64,000 nt of DNA from positions 248,001 through 312,000 of the forward strand of contig MU119242.1 in NCBI GenBank assembly GCA_014904845.1, given 5' to 3'. Origin of the DNA: Acephala macrosclerotiorum. Taxonomy: Eukaryota; Ascomycota; Leotiomycetes; Helotiales; Mollisiaceae. The notes under the pieces are model-generated. The model saw only the letters and a list, made by a program, of their open reading frames with translations, ran no database searches and was not told the DNA's origin. Positions 35,170-46,781 of this stretch are shown in pieces. The translations under genes were made by a program, and so were the position numbers. Every line of letters begins with the position of its first letter. Within the stretch, counting starts at the first letter, position 1.

Positions 35170-35883
35170 ATGGCCACCCCACCAGAAGAATTCACACTCC
35201 TCCCCCTTGACCCCCAAGCCGATGCCCGCGAGATCCTCCGCATACATTACCAAGTCTACCTCTCCGACCCCATGCACTCCTCCCTATCCCCCACCCTCCA
35301 AACCCAATCACAATACACCACCCCCGTCTCCCCACCACCATCACCCGACTCTCCAAACCCTCCTCCATCTCCGCCAAACTCGTTCTGACCTCCTCGCCCC
35401 AGACTATCGTCTCTTATATCCTATTCAACCCCCCATCTCCAGATACAAGATCAGAAGAAGAGAAAAACAAAGAGATGAGAGAAGAGATTGAGAAACGGCA
35501 TGAAGGGGATCAGGTGGAGAGGGTGTATAGACTTAAGCTTGAGGACCGGAGGGCGAATGAGAGGTTTCTTGGGGAGGGGTATGAGGGGAGGTGGTGGGAG
35601 CTTGCTGCTCTTGTTACGGATGCGGATTATCAGCGAAAAGGGCTAGGGAGTCGGTTGGTTGAGTGGGGGTTGGGGAAAGGTTGAAGAGGATATCAAGCGC
35701 AGGAATGAGGAGGGAGAGGGAGAGGAAAAGATTGAGGGCTGTTATTTGGTTGCTAGTCCGCAGGGAGCGAGGACGTATGAGAAGGCTGGTTTTGTGAAGG
35801 TGGGAGAAAGAGAGTTGGAGTTGGATGAGGGGGAGGGGGAGGGGAAGTATATGCACGCTTGGTTTGTGAGGAGGTTTGAGTAA
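35170..35883 (+). pseudogene. GNAT-family acetyltransferase with two frameshifts
   Basis: The frame starts at MATPPEEFTLLPLDPQADAREILRIHYQ, a fungal GNAT beginning. It must jump frame near 35286-35290 (next to a C5 run) to continue as RLSKPSSISAKLVLTSS and then through ELAALVTDADYQRKGLGSRLVEWG, the acetyl-CoA-binding motif A (R/Q-x-x-G-x-G/A). It must jump back near 35665-35680 (next to G5 and G4 runs) to read VEEDIKRR, CYLVASPQGARTYEKAGF and the final YMHAWFVRRFE. No AG acceptor occurs between the start and the first jump, so an intron cannot explain it. Both shifts sit at homopolymers, so assembly or sequencing error is an alternative to true decay. In the reconstructed reading all core GNAT elements are present. 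Confidence 0.65.
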
Positions 35884-36223
35884 ACCGAAGTAAGGAAAGG
35901 AGGTGGTTCTTCTCAAGTTTGATTCAGAAGTTGGTGATATTATTGTTGGTCTATCTCAGAATCCGGATCTCTTGAGGTTATTCTGTTCATCATTGCATCA
36001 TCATTAGAAAATCTCAGTCTTTCAACTCAACCGAGGAGCTCTAGTTAACCTGATTCAGATCTCAATTTCCCCATTGCTCTAAAATATGCTTTCTCATCAC
36101 CGCCGCAGCTTCCTAAGCCTCGATGTTCAACATTGAGTTAGAGTCGACAGAAAACAGGATGTTGTGGTTTACTCAGTCCACATACAGATAGCAGCTATCG
36201 CAGAATATTTTGTCTGGTGGATC

Positions 36224-37237
36224 CTACGGAATCTTATCCTCTTCAGCCTTTTCGCCCTTTTCTGCTGTTGTTTTGTCTATTTGATGATCTCCGGCATCTG
36301 TATTTGGTGCCGGTGCGCTGTCTTGTTCTTGGTCCTTCGAGACATTATTTTGACTTGTGTTTTCTTGCATCTGTTGATTACTTTTTGAAGCGTTTTCTGT
36401 CTCAGGCTTAGGTTTCGATCCATGAACCAGATAAGAAAGGATCTTTCGTAGTGCTCCGGCATCATCAGACTTCTTGCCCAAACCACTGAAGGGAGAGCGA
36501 TGTGCCAGTACCAAAAGCGCTTTAAAGAGTTCGCATCATTTCCTGCTGCACCAACTGCATGGATTTAGTTAGCAATCACCTCCATCTTTTTTCCTTCTTT
36601 CCCCCAAACTTGCCATTCTCGCGAAAAAGTTTGAGCATATGGCATAAATTATTCATTGTAATGTTATTGATACCCAAAATCTCCTTCGCCAAACTTTGTA
36701 TATCAAGTATATATGCTGAATTCGATTTGACACCTAGCATGTCTAGAAACTCATGCATTTCTCTCTTTCAGGTTCTTTATCTATTACCTCGAGGAATTTG
36801 AACATTTTGCGGTCGGAATAGACGACGAGAGAGAAGCTCCGACGTTCGATGATGGTGTTCAGAATGTTGGTGATATCTTCGTATTATACCTCTTCGCTTG
36901 TCCCAAATTGCAACCTCTCCGTTTCTTTGCCTTTTCTGCTCTTCGATAAACCGATATAGAAATTCCGTGTCGAGATGGAATTCTTCGTAGTAGCTACCGT
37001 GAGTGCTTCCCCCCTTTCTAGTTTGTGCAGAAGAGTGCAGATGTCTGTCAGATCAAGGACAGAGACTCCAAACTCGAAAGATGGCCTTAGTTTCGTTATC
37101 ATGCCTTCGTATGAGAAATGGATGGCGATGATGAGGTGGTCGCGGATGCCGCAACTGTCGAAGCCAAATAGGAAGCGAAGGATGTCGGCGTAGCTAGCCT
37201 CACCGGTTTTATCGGATAGCATTCTCCGGAAGGACAC
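36224..37237 (-). pseudogene. Degenerate relic resembling Gfd2/YDR514C-type DEDDh nuclease-like proteins
   Basis: Minus-strand pieces in order resemble the RNase H-like fold of the fungal Gfd2/YDR514C group: LIIAIHFSYEG with EFGVSVLDLTDI, then FSLVVYSDRKMFKFLE, then FLDMLGVKSNSAYILDIQSL, then AAGNDAN with KALLVLAH. The pieces are separated by an in-frame TAA (about 36884-36886) and at least two frame changes that no plausible intron explains. The first motif, where I would expect the acidic D-x-E pair, reads H-x-S, so a nuclease activity would already be lost. The C-terminal extension is Gln/Asn/Lys-rich. Family assignment is tentative. Confidence 0.4.
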
Positions 37238-38559
37238 GGTGATGAGATTTAGAGATCGTGCGGAAGTAGTGCGAGGGTGAGATTTGAAGTGCTAAGTGAT
37301 TAGAGATGGGATTGAAGTAAAGCGCGGGGTGCAAATGAGAGGTAGAAGAAGTACGCTAAAAGTGGACATTCCCGGATTTTAACCTCAACGGCAAGTGAGT
37401 CACTCCGCTGGCCTAATTTGGAAAGGAAATAGCTTTGATGTGACAAGACCGAGCATCAAGTCTGGAAAGGAGCAGAAGGCTAGGGTGGGAAAAGCTAGGA
37501 TGGGAAGTGGTGAAGTGCATGTGGAGTGTCCTTCCTCGACTAACATGTTCGCTTAATTCCCATCGAGGAAGGGCGGAGACATAAAGGATACTTTCTGCTG
37601 TACTTTCAAAGATGATACACAGAATTTGCATATCTTCTATCTCTGGAGACCCTTCGTCGCGCATCCTTCCCAAGTGGGCGCCGTCCATCGAAATTCCTGA
37701 GCATGGAATATCAAACGCGTGTGAGAACCACACCTCAGGCTGCAATTCGTCAAGACGACAGGAAGATCGCTCTGGATAGACGCCATGGTTTAGAAGAGAC
37801 GGTGCTGCCTCTACTAAAGCATATAGATAGCATTACACTGCTGGATTCATTTGGCCGTCCATAGTAGGAGATATCGCTCCTTACTCATATGCCATCAAAC
37901 ATGGCCTCCAGCGTTGTAGCTGCACTTCAAGTGACTTTTCGGACCTGCCTATCTTTGACCACAGATTCTGATGTCTCAAAAGCATCTTCATCGTCTTTGG
38001 CCACCCAATTTCAAGGTAATAAGTAGACATGCTGGTAGTAAAACAGCGTAAATGATGAAGCTGATTCAATATCCTATTGTCCCAGCAAACAACAAACATC
38101 ACTCAACCCTTCAACTCTGTCTTGTCACCCAAATCACACAGATCGGCCATATCCCGGCTTCACAAACGTCCGTATAAGTTTAAATACGTGAAAATTTGTC
38201 AGTTTAGGAAGCATTCTCTCTGTCGGGAACGATAGATAGGAAGATTCCTGGACATTGTATTATATTATATTTTTTTCTAAATTTTTTGACTTTGTAAGTG
38301 CCGAAAGAGAGCAAAGGGGGAAGCGAGCCTGCTGCTCGCCACGAGGATGGGCCGGTGGATGATGCCGTGTATAAGGTCTTAGTCTGACTTTCATATGCTA
38401 GTCCTACGTCTGCTCAGTATCATTTGTATGGGGAGATGTGGTTCCGGAAGACTGCCAGTGACAATATGGCAGAATCCAAGTAGCTATGCGCAACGATATC
38501 TCCGTACTGTACATTCAAAGCTTCGGCGACCCATTACCCTGCCACTCCATTTTCCTTGG
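37238..38559. other. Unassigned sequence in the decaying block
   Basis: Minus-strand ORFs 37745-37413 and 38102-37881 are present without a recognisable domain. They could be 5' remnants of the preceding relic. An AT-rich tract lies at 38255-38290. Confidence 0.3.
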
Positions 38560-40412
38560 CTAACTTCTCTGGATCTTCCCACCGACAGTCTTTGGCAAGA
38601 ATTCGCCGTCCACAGATTAAATCTTCCTCGGGTACCCATAAGGTACAGAATTCGCTTCGCAGAATTCTTGAAGCTCTTTTCTAAGCGCAACTTGATCGAC
38701 CTTCTCATCCTCAATTGCCAGCACATCAAATGCCTTGACAACCTCTTCTCGTGCGAGATCGGGTGAGGAGATGATAGCGGACTCTGCTACCATGGAGTGT
38801 GATTTGAATGTGGATTCGACTTCGAACGGACCTGAAAGGTATCAATTTTGATTCGAGAGTATAGTTTTGTACTTGGGGAACGTACCAATGGGATAGCCAG
38901 AAGAATTGATGACATCGTCTACGCGTCCCACAAAACAAAAATATCTATCGTCATCCTGCTTCGCCTTATCACTGGTAAGATAATACGTTCTCTTCTCTCC
39001 GCTGTGAATAAACGACTTCTCTCGCTGGTGAGTGTATCATCATCATTTATATACCCGTTGAAGAGACCAAAAGAAGTCAACTTTGCTAGGATAGTTACTG
39101 ATCAATAACGCTATTTCACCATCTTCCCCTGGGGGCGGTTTCAAGCCTTCAGAATCAATGAACTTCAGAGGTAGGGTTTCCCATAGAACCAGGACGGATT
39201 GAATACTGGGGAAATTGGCACAAATTAGCACTGTTTCTGTCCGCCCATAGCCGTCATGAATTTCCAGCCCAGTGAGAGCTTGCCATTGTATAATTACTTC
39301 GTCGTTGAGTGCTTCCCCCCAAGATGTGCAGTGCGAAAGTGCTAAGGGAGGATAGTCCATATAATGAGGCTGCAGTTGTCGAAGAACGAGTTGGCGGTAT
39401 GCGAGGGGAGGTGCGCAGAGCGTGGTAATTGGGTATGTGCTGAGAATTCTTAGGAGGCATTTTGGGTTGAAGGGTAGGCGATCGTCGTGGATGAAGAGTG
39501 TTGCGCCGCTGTTCTAGGCTCCGAAGAAGGACCAGACTGCTTTCCCCCAACCTTGTGGTTTCTCATAGTTAGTCTGTGTTTGTACTTGCCAAGTTTTGAT
39601 GCTCTTACCTTGCTCTGCGGTATTCCAGAATAGGTTTCCAGGAGAGAGCTGGTGCCAATGTTTGCCCGCCGTTGCAAGAGCTGTTCATATCAGTAGCCGT
39701 AAAGTAGATTTGTGTTTTCCTTACCTAATGGATACGAAACCTGGCTATGCTGTACTATCTTCGGAGGTCCTGTTGTGCCAGATGTAAGATAGACCAAAGA
39801 AGGAGAGGTTCGATTCCTCTTCGCCTAGGTGACGGGAGCATTGGTTTCACTTTGCTCCAGAGCCGAGTAAAAGGAGACAACGCCAGGATTCGGAACGTCT
39901 CCAACTTGGAGAATGACTCAGATAGTTGGACATTGATCCCGCACTGATAGAAATTTTCGAATGCTCGTTCCGTTTCAGACGAACGTGCTAGCTTTACTCT
40001 TGTTGCATTTGTACAAAATATCCTTAAGAGTCAGTAACGTTGTCCCTGGTAAGATAACGATGCCAGAGCGTATTGCTACGGTTGCGATCTCCCACCTATG
40101 AAGCTTAGTCAGTATCTCGTGCTTTGAAGCTTTAGAAAAATTTTTCTTTTACCAAGCTGGTATTCTTGGAAGTATCATGATCATCATCTCTTCTTTGACA
40201 CCTAGTTTCTCAAGTAAGAAAGCAGTTCTTTTCGATTGGCGTGAGAAGTTTTTGAATGTCAATGACTGAGCTCCTGATTCGTCTTGTGATGCCCAATATA
40301 TCGCTTTCAAATTTTCTTGCTCAGCTACCCGGTAGTCAACAACATCAATGGCGAAGTTGAACTTGTCCGGCCGCTGGAGCTTCTGCTGATGGAAATGAGC
40401 CATGGTTGGCAA
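38560..40412 (-). pseudogene. Acyl-CoA synthetase (medium-chain, ACSM-like) pseudogene
   Basis: Reading the minus strand from 40412 gives MAHFHQQKLQRP, then DVVDYRVAEQEN, then an intron (40096-40152) leading into WWEIATVAIRSGIVILPGTT. The A3 motif LTSGTTGPPK follows, then the ACSM-typical LFIHDDRLPFNP, TLCAPPLAYRQLV and DGYGRTETVL, and near the end CFVGRVDDVINSSGYPIGP, EVVKAFDV and LPKTVGGKIQR. Full colinearity with the AMP-binding acyl-CoA synthetase family is clear. In-frame stops lie at 39975-39977 (TGA), 39918-39920 (TGA), 39825-39827 (TAG), 39514-39516 (TAG) and 38617-38619 (TAA), and there are additional frame changes. The gene cannot make a full enzyme. Confidence 0.85.
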
Positions 40413-41083
40413 ACGGTTGGGTCTCTTGGGTAGAAAAGAAGAGAATGGCTAGGACTCTGGAGGGCACTGAGTTTGGCTGATTGAATAGATAACGCTATCG
40501 CAAGACGACGTGAAATTGTTAACATCCAACTCAGCCCAATCAAGATAATCTTGAGGTTGATATGATAGTGGAATGTGTCCGAGATTGAAATAAGGAGTTA
40601 AAGGTAAGACCGAGTAGGTTAGGGATACTTGTACCCCATATTGCGCCTCGGTGGAGAACTGCAATTTGTCAATCTCATGGAGACAGAGAGACTGGAGTGT
40701 TGGTACGAACTTTTGCTGCCGAGGTTCGAGAGCAGCCCTTGTGGATGATCAAGAATAGGGGCCCTTGCCAAGATCAGGACGAATCAAATCGGCGCCAGCA
40801 ACTTGCTGGCAAATGCGACGCAGTCTGAGGTAAGCAACACTCGAAGTTGCAGCCAGCAATGGAGAAATCGATCGGTTGTATACATCTCTTGAACTTCGTT
40901 AGCGTTATCGAATCGGTAAGATGCGCACAAAAAGTAAAAGTCTAATAGATGACTTATTGGGTGGGGTTGAGAGTATCTCCGCAGTAAAACAAATGCAAAG
41001 ACCTGCTATCAGAGTCCAACTAGGATGACTGGATCAACAGACTGACATTTGGTTTGCCTTCCGTTTTCGAAAGTACCAGCCTT
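40413..41083. other. Intergenic, no gene seen
   Basis: This stretch holds the former promoter of the acyl-CoA synthetase relic and the 3' end of the DJ-1 gene. No ORF is supported. Confidence 0.35.
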
Positions 41084-41773
41084 CTACGGAATGATGCCCT
41101 CAGCGTCTCTGCTAGCATACTGCACAATATACGCAACCTTCTCCTTAGCTTCCTTCCCAGCGATGTGCTCAATCAACCACAGACTGCCATCCATACCACA
41201 ACTTACGCCTCCACATGTGATGGTCCTCAGTCCTTTGTCCTCGTCAACCTTGTTGACCACAAATCTTTCCTCTAAGACTTTCGTCCCCTTCAAGTTTCCT
41301 GCCTTAGCATTCACCTCCAAAATCTCCCTCATCTTGCCGTAATAGCTGGGGTGAGTTGTCGCTTGTAGCCCATCCAAAACACCGGCTTCAGCGAGGAGTA
41401 GAGAGCCAGTGCAAACACTCATCAACACCCGCTGTCGCCCCTCTTTCTTTGGCAGACCGACAAACGCCTTAATCAGCTCCAATGGCTCAGTCTTTCCCTC
41501 TAGAACTCCAGGAGATCCTCCGCCAGGTATAATCAAAACATCGTATTCTGCGAGCTTTTCATAAGCTTCGGAAATAGAGATGTCTCGTTTGATCTTGAGA
41601 GTCTGATTTGTGGTTGTGATTTCAGAAACGGCGGTTATTGTGGGCGTGAAGACTTTGGTATTGGTGGAAGGGAAGATGGCGTGAGAGAGAATTTCGAGAG
41701 GGCCTGTGAGGTCGAGCGTGTCGAGGCCGGGGTGCATGTGGTAAAGGACTTTGAGGGTCTGCGGAGTCGACAT
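41084..41773 (-). CDS. DJ-1/PfpI family protein
   Basis: One intact exon of 229 aa. The class I glutamine amidotransferase-like fold is evident: LDTLDLTGPLEIL with Glu27, DVLIIPGGGSPGVL, and the nucleophile elbow SVCTGSLLLAEAGVL with Cys121, followed by ATTHPSYYGKM (His141) and TCGGVSCGMDGSLWLIE. This is the group of fungal DJ-1-like proteins often annotated as isonitrile hydratase-like or ThiJ/PfpI. The substrate cannot be read from sequence. It is the only uninterrupted gene between 35 and 47 kb, sitting between two broken adenylate-forming enzyme genes, so it may once have served the same pathway or may be independent of it. Confidence 0.9.
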   Translation of the reverse strand: MSTPQTLKVLYHMHPGLDTLDLTGPLEILSHAIFPSTNTKVFTPTITAVSEITTTNQTLKIKRDISISEAYEKLAEYDVLIIPGGGSPGVLEGKTEPLELIKAFVGLPKKEGRQRVLMSVCTGSLLLAEAGVLDGLQATTHPSYYGKMREILEVNAKAGNLKGTKVLEERFVVNKVDEDKGLRTITCGGVSCGMDGSLWLIEHIAGKEAKEKVAYIVQYASRDAEGIIP

Positions 41774-43448
41774 TGTTCGTTCGCTTTCTGGACTTGGACA
41801 GGAAGAAATTGGAAGGTGAGAAAAGTAGGGACAATGCCGTGGATTATATAAGGACGAGACTTTTGATACTCACGTACAGATTGACAGGGAGAAGAGGACT
41901 GGTAATCGAAACTCCTTCTAAATGTAGACCGTCTTGGCCTCCTTACCTGTTCTAGAGGTGTAAAAAGTGGATTAAACGAGTCAATCGAAGACGAAGACAG
42001 AGAAGGGTCAACAGGGCGTGTAGCTGAATAGCGGGGTAATACTTAGGTTTTCGGATGTTCAAGCCACTGAGAACACGATTCTTGACGGATGTCAGGGTGA
42101 GGCGGATGTAAAAAAGTCGAGATGTCCGTCGGGACTCGGGAAGATTTGTCGTTAGGAGAACGGGTGTAGCTATCATGAAGAGGGTGGATCTAGATAGACC
42201 GGACGCGACAAGCGCGTCCTCTTCCATGAGCCTTCATCTGTACCAGCTTCTTGGCATACTTGATGAGGTACACATCTCTATATTTGGACAGCGACTAAGG
42301 TCACTTTCGTTTTGTGCTCTACTTTTGCAGCTCTCGCTCGGAACTAGGCGATTCATTTCATTCCCATCTCCCTACGCTCGATCGAAGTCAATAAACTATC
42401 TCAGTGCTAGGGCAACAATCGAGCATTGCGATGTGCAACATACTTCGCGGAATTAGGACAATCAATCCAACAAAGGAATATAGGACAGAAGCATACCAGT
42501 GTCAAAGTGATGAACCAGACATGGACGAGCGTGGGAATACGGTTGATAAAGGGAAAGAATCTCACAATGGGTAATGCAGCAACGAACTCAACGAACTCAA
42601 CGAACTGGACTTTTTCAAGAATTAGCCTGTCAGGTCAACCAACGAGGCTTATTATTCTTCTGCAAAGTTTCAAGAGTCAAGTACTGTCTTCTACGCTAAA
42701 ATCGAGAGCTGTATAGAACATGCACCTAGCTTGGTAGCAACTTCGATCACCCAATTCCCGAGCGGTCCACCCCCAACTAGGAGAGCATATTCGTGTACAA
42801 GATGACTAGCCTACCGAAATGGTTGAGAAATACCGATCTCGACTGCCGATGGACTAAGAAGGCGATGGAGAAGGCTCCTTGAAGGGCAACTACATGATAA
42901 TGGCGAAGTTTGGTTGCATGGCACGAGGATGGGGCGCTGCTTTGCTGCCTTACTGCCAGAAGATGGTGTATCCTCAATGACTCAAAGATTCTCGGTGTAC
43001 ATGTTCCATGGCCAATGTCGGTATCATAGGTAGAGACTCTGCTATGGGCAAGTCGTGGATGCAAGTTGGACAATGGATATGCTAGTATTTGACAGCAGGC
43101 TCAAACTGTACCTTGACATACGAATGCAAGGAGCACAAAGAGGTACGATTTGGTAGGTTATGCAAGGAGGATATCATTTCTGCCGCCCGGCAACTCAATA
43201 TCCTCAAAGTTGAGAATGAAGTGGGACATCAGGCAGTGAAGGTTCACAATTGAAAATCGAAAAAGGGAAGGAGCATTTGACACGAGCGATGTGCAGCAAA
43301 ATTTCCGATCTGCCAAGAAAGGAAAGAACATTTTAAATCTGCGCTGTACAACAGGCTGTCCCCTGAGATTCGGGGCATGAAATTGGCCGAGCAGGAAAAT
43401 CTATCATTCGAGAGACCTTTCGAGAGAGGGAGGAGCTAGAAACCCAGC
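41774..43448. other. Intergenic, no gene seen
   Basis: Short ORFs only. A small AACGAACTC tandem (about three copies) lies near 42580-42605. No motif supports a gene. Confidence 0.35.
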
Positions 43449-46400
43449 CTACAAGTTCCATTGCCGAATCCATAATTTCAACCACGCAGGCGATACAGCT
43501 GTCATCTTAGCCGCCTTTGGAATACGAACCAGACCACCAACTTCGCATCTCGACTCATTCCCGCTTTCCTTCCCACTCAGAAGGCGAAAAAAGTCGAGAA
43601 GCTTTACGGCAGGATTACTCTCGAGCACGGCCCCGTTGCTGCTCTCCTCCAACAATTTGACCCATTCCTTCAATGGCACCGACCTTCCTATACCAGCGGA
43701 CTCCTGAACATCCTGTCTGATCTCAGACCATGTAGTAGTCCTGGGTTTCACAAGGTTGTAAACCGATATGTGACCCTGGCGATCAATTACTTTGCCAACA
43801 AGCTCGAGCATGATTGCCGATAGTACGTCTATCGGGACCCAGTCGAGCACTTCCATATTCCCCAGAGTTTCGGGCAGAGCTCCCAAATGTTCCGAGCTGG
43901 CTACGAGACTTGGAAACCATTCATGCTTATTCCATACCCCCTTATCTGTCAACGGCCCGGCAATTTGACCAGTTCGAAACACTGCCGTGGTCAAGCCTGT
44001 GGCATCGGAATATCTGCTAAGAAGATGCTCACCAACGAATTTGGACTCACCGTAGCCAAGCTGCTCAGGAGCGTCAATTTCCTGAATCACATCCTCTGGA
44101 AGCGCCTCCGAAGGATGATTGTGAAGCCAATTGAGACCGGACGATATACTTGAGATGAAAATTACGGGTGCTCTCTTGGCTGACTTCGCTCCCAAGTCAA
44201 GCAAATTGCGAACACCTTTGATCTGGGGCTCGAACGACTCAAGCATCAGGCTGAAATCGACTTTCCAAGCACTGTGTATAATCACAGTCACCTCTCGCAG
44301 CAATTTGGGGTAATTCTCGCCCAAACGTAGGTCCCGCTGTGCAAAATCCGCTTGCAGAAACTCAACTCGCTGGCCAGGTGCGTTAAACCCTGGGTCTCGA
44401 TTGATTTTCTCTTGTCTTTCCCGTGCATTTGCAGATCTGTTTAGACAATAAATCCTGCTCACTTGGGACAGTGGCAAGGCGTCCAGTTGTGCCAACAAGT
44501 ATGATCCCAGAGATCCTGTTGTCCCAGTCAAGATGACGCTCTATGGTGCTGATGATGCTGGTACACCATTGGATTTTCTAGGTAGCAAAGTTGATGGCAT
44601 ATCCCTTGTATACTTCTCGAGAATCGATCTTATTTGGTCTTCTCGCAAGCTCATTGCGTCTCTATTTGTGTCTATGTTTCCGTTTCGAAGATTCGCAAGA
44701 CGAATAAGAGCTTCTACTACCTTTTCGACCGACCAGGCGGAATAGATCAGACGAGGGTTCACGTCCTCGGGGTTCAACGGTACCCCACATACTTTCAAAG
44801 CTGCTCGAATTCTCTGTACGATGATCATCACTCGCAGCGAGTCCAAGCCCCTTTGGAAGACATCCTCTGTGTTACATAGGTCATCCGCATCCAATGCCTC
44901 CACATATATCTCCTTGACGAATATCAGGATATTCGCGGGAGAATTTGACTTCGACAATGTCAAGCCTTCCGTGAGTAGACCTGCCTCTTGCGATCGGTAT
45001 AGGTGTTCAAGTTCCTCTGCATACGCTCGGACAGTCTGCTGCCGCTGGATGGTTCCTTTACCTGCTCTTAAGAATGTCTTTCCAGGATCGGCAAATAGGA
45101 TCAAAGACTTTGGAATCTTGGAGAAACCTGGAGCAATCTTGTTTGCTTCCTGAACAATTGGCCAGATATCGTCTAGAAGCTGGTGGCGCTCTTTTTCGGT
45201 CTTTGGAAAGTGTGCCGGGTCAAGCTCGATCAACAAGGATGGGATGAATCGATACTCGCCGATCACAAGAGCCGCCTTAATCGAAGAATGAGATCTGATG
45301 ATGTTCTCCATTGGAATAGGATTTATCTTCTCGCCATTGGAGAGGACGATCAGGTCATCAGCTCGGCCACGGTATTTCCACCAGCCAGGCGCATTTTCGT
45401 TCGCGGAATAAAGGTCTCTGGTCCTGTACTCATTGATCCCTGGAAATACCTGAAAGACGGGCTGATACTTGTCTGTTCGATCATCCTTGTCGATAACCAA
45501 TTCGAAGATTCCAGCCGATATTTCCTCAAATATGTACCCTATATCAGAGTAAAACTTTATCGAGTCCCATACATCGTTCTTGCCCGATATATGGTGAAAC
45601 CGACCACATTCCGTCGCACCTATGTAACTATACAGGTGCGGCACTATTTTGGCAAGCTTCTCGCCAGTTGTCGGTCGCAGCGGCCCGCCCGCATATCCAA
45701 CATGCTTAACATTTGCCAGATCCTGTAGTGCAGCTGGATCGTCTGCAAGCTCCTCTAGTATTGATGGTGGGGAGAGCAGCGTCGTAATAACACCGACCTT
45801 CAGCAAGTGGCCCACATATTGCGCAGTCATCAGTACCTCTGGGTGTCCTTGGACCAGTGTCATCTCCATCCACACAGCAAACATATTGTACCCCAAACCG
45901 CCTGCCTGTGTGGTGCGTCAACAATATTCTTCCAACGACAGCTTATACACATGAGAACAGGCTCAGCAACTCACGTGGAAATACGGCAAGAGAGAGAGCG
46001 CCTTCTGGTAGTAAAGCGAAATTTTCGAAATTGATTCTCCTTGTTCTGATGGCAGAACATTCATAGCATCCCAAGATCGAAGCATCTCATGAGTATACAC
46101 TATAGGTTTCGGATTGCCTATCATTTCTCAGCAACTCTCGCGTGGAATTTCTTCCTTGTCACTTACCTGAAGAGCCCGAAGTGTGCAAAGTAATGACTTT
46201 GCTATTCTCGGCACTTGCTGGCGGCTCGTGGAAGGTATAATGAGGCACGGGATCCTCAGCCAGAACATCATCAAGCAGTGGCGCTCGCACCTTACGGACC
46301 TTCGGTGAGGCAGCGAAGAGAGGCTAGAAGCTCTGATCAAGGGACTGACAAGAGACAATGACTCCACAGTTGGCCCTTTTGAAGAGGTCCAATTGAGCTT

Positions 46401-46781
46401 GGATTGTGTTCCGCAATGAAGCGATTAGAATCTGCCAGATGCAGTTAGCGCCTTCCAGTAGAATCATCCACTCGAACTTGCCTTTCGACCTGTTTTCATT
46501 GTGGCAAGGACGAAGATGAGATATCTTAGATCGTTGGGGCCGAAGTATGCGAAACTGCCCTCCTTCTCTACGAGATCAGGCATCGTTTCTTCTAGCCACC
46601 AGCAGACACGATTGATGGCATTTGCGAACTGTGCATAACTAATTTCTCGGAAGCCAGCAGAGAGGCCGCGAGTCTTTGGGAACATTGCTACCGGTCTTTC
46701 ATATTCAGATCTAGCTCTTTCGTCAATGATATAGACGAGCGATCTTCGGCCAAGGCTTTCATTTTCACTTGAAGAATTCAT
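43449..46781 (-). pseudogene. NRPS-like A-T-R enzyme (adenylation, carrier, thioester reductase) with two nonsense codons
   Basis: Conceptual exons begin at 46781, with introns 46432-46481 (GC-AG type, GCAAGT donor), 46118-46166 and 45906-45974. The adenylation domain shows LHTSGSSGNPKPIVYTH, YSYIGATECG, YRTRDLYS, WWKYRGRADDLIVLSNGEK and GKGTIQRQQT. The carrier domain has GLDSLRV with the phosphopantetheine Ser. The reductase domain has LTGTTGSLGSYLL for NADPH and YGESKFVGE with the catalytic Tyr-Lys pair. Such enzymes activate a carboxylic acid and release it as aldehyde or alcohol. An in-frame TAG at 46324-46326 interrupts the adenylation domain and another at 44541-44543 lies exactly between carrier and reductase. 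Everything else is well preserved, so inactivation looks recent. If the stops were bypassed the gene would be complete. Confidence 0.82.

Noticed and set aside
35012..35491. 159-codon plus-strand ORF overlapping the GNAT gene
   Set aside because: Pro/His/Ser low-complexity reading in the third frame of the GNAT 5' part; the GNAT motifs lie in the other frames.
39805..39832. GGTTCGATTCC string resembling a tRNA B box
   Set aside because: No matching A box or cloverleaf is seen, and the string encodes part of the acyl-CoA synthetase relic just upstream of its SGTTGPPK motif.
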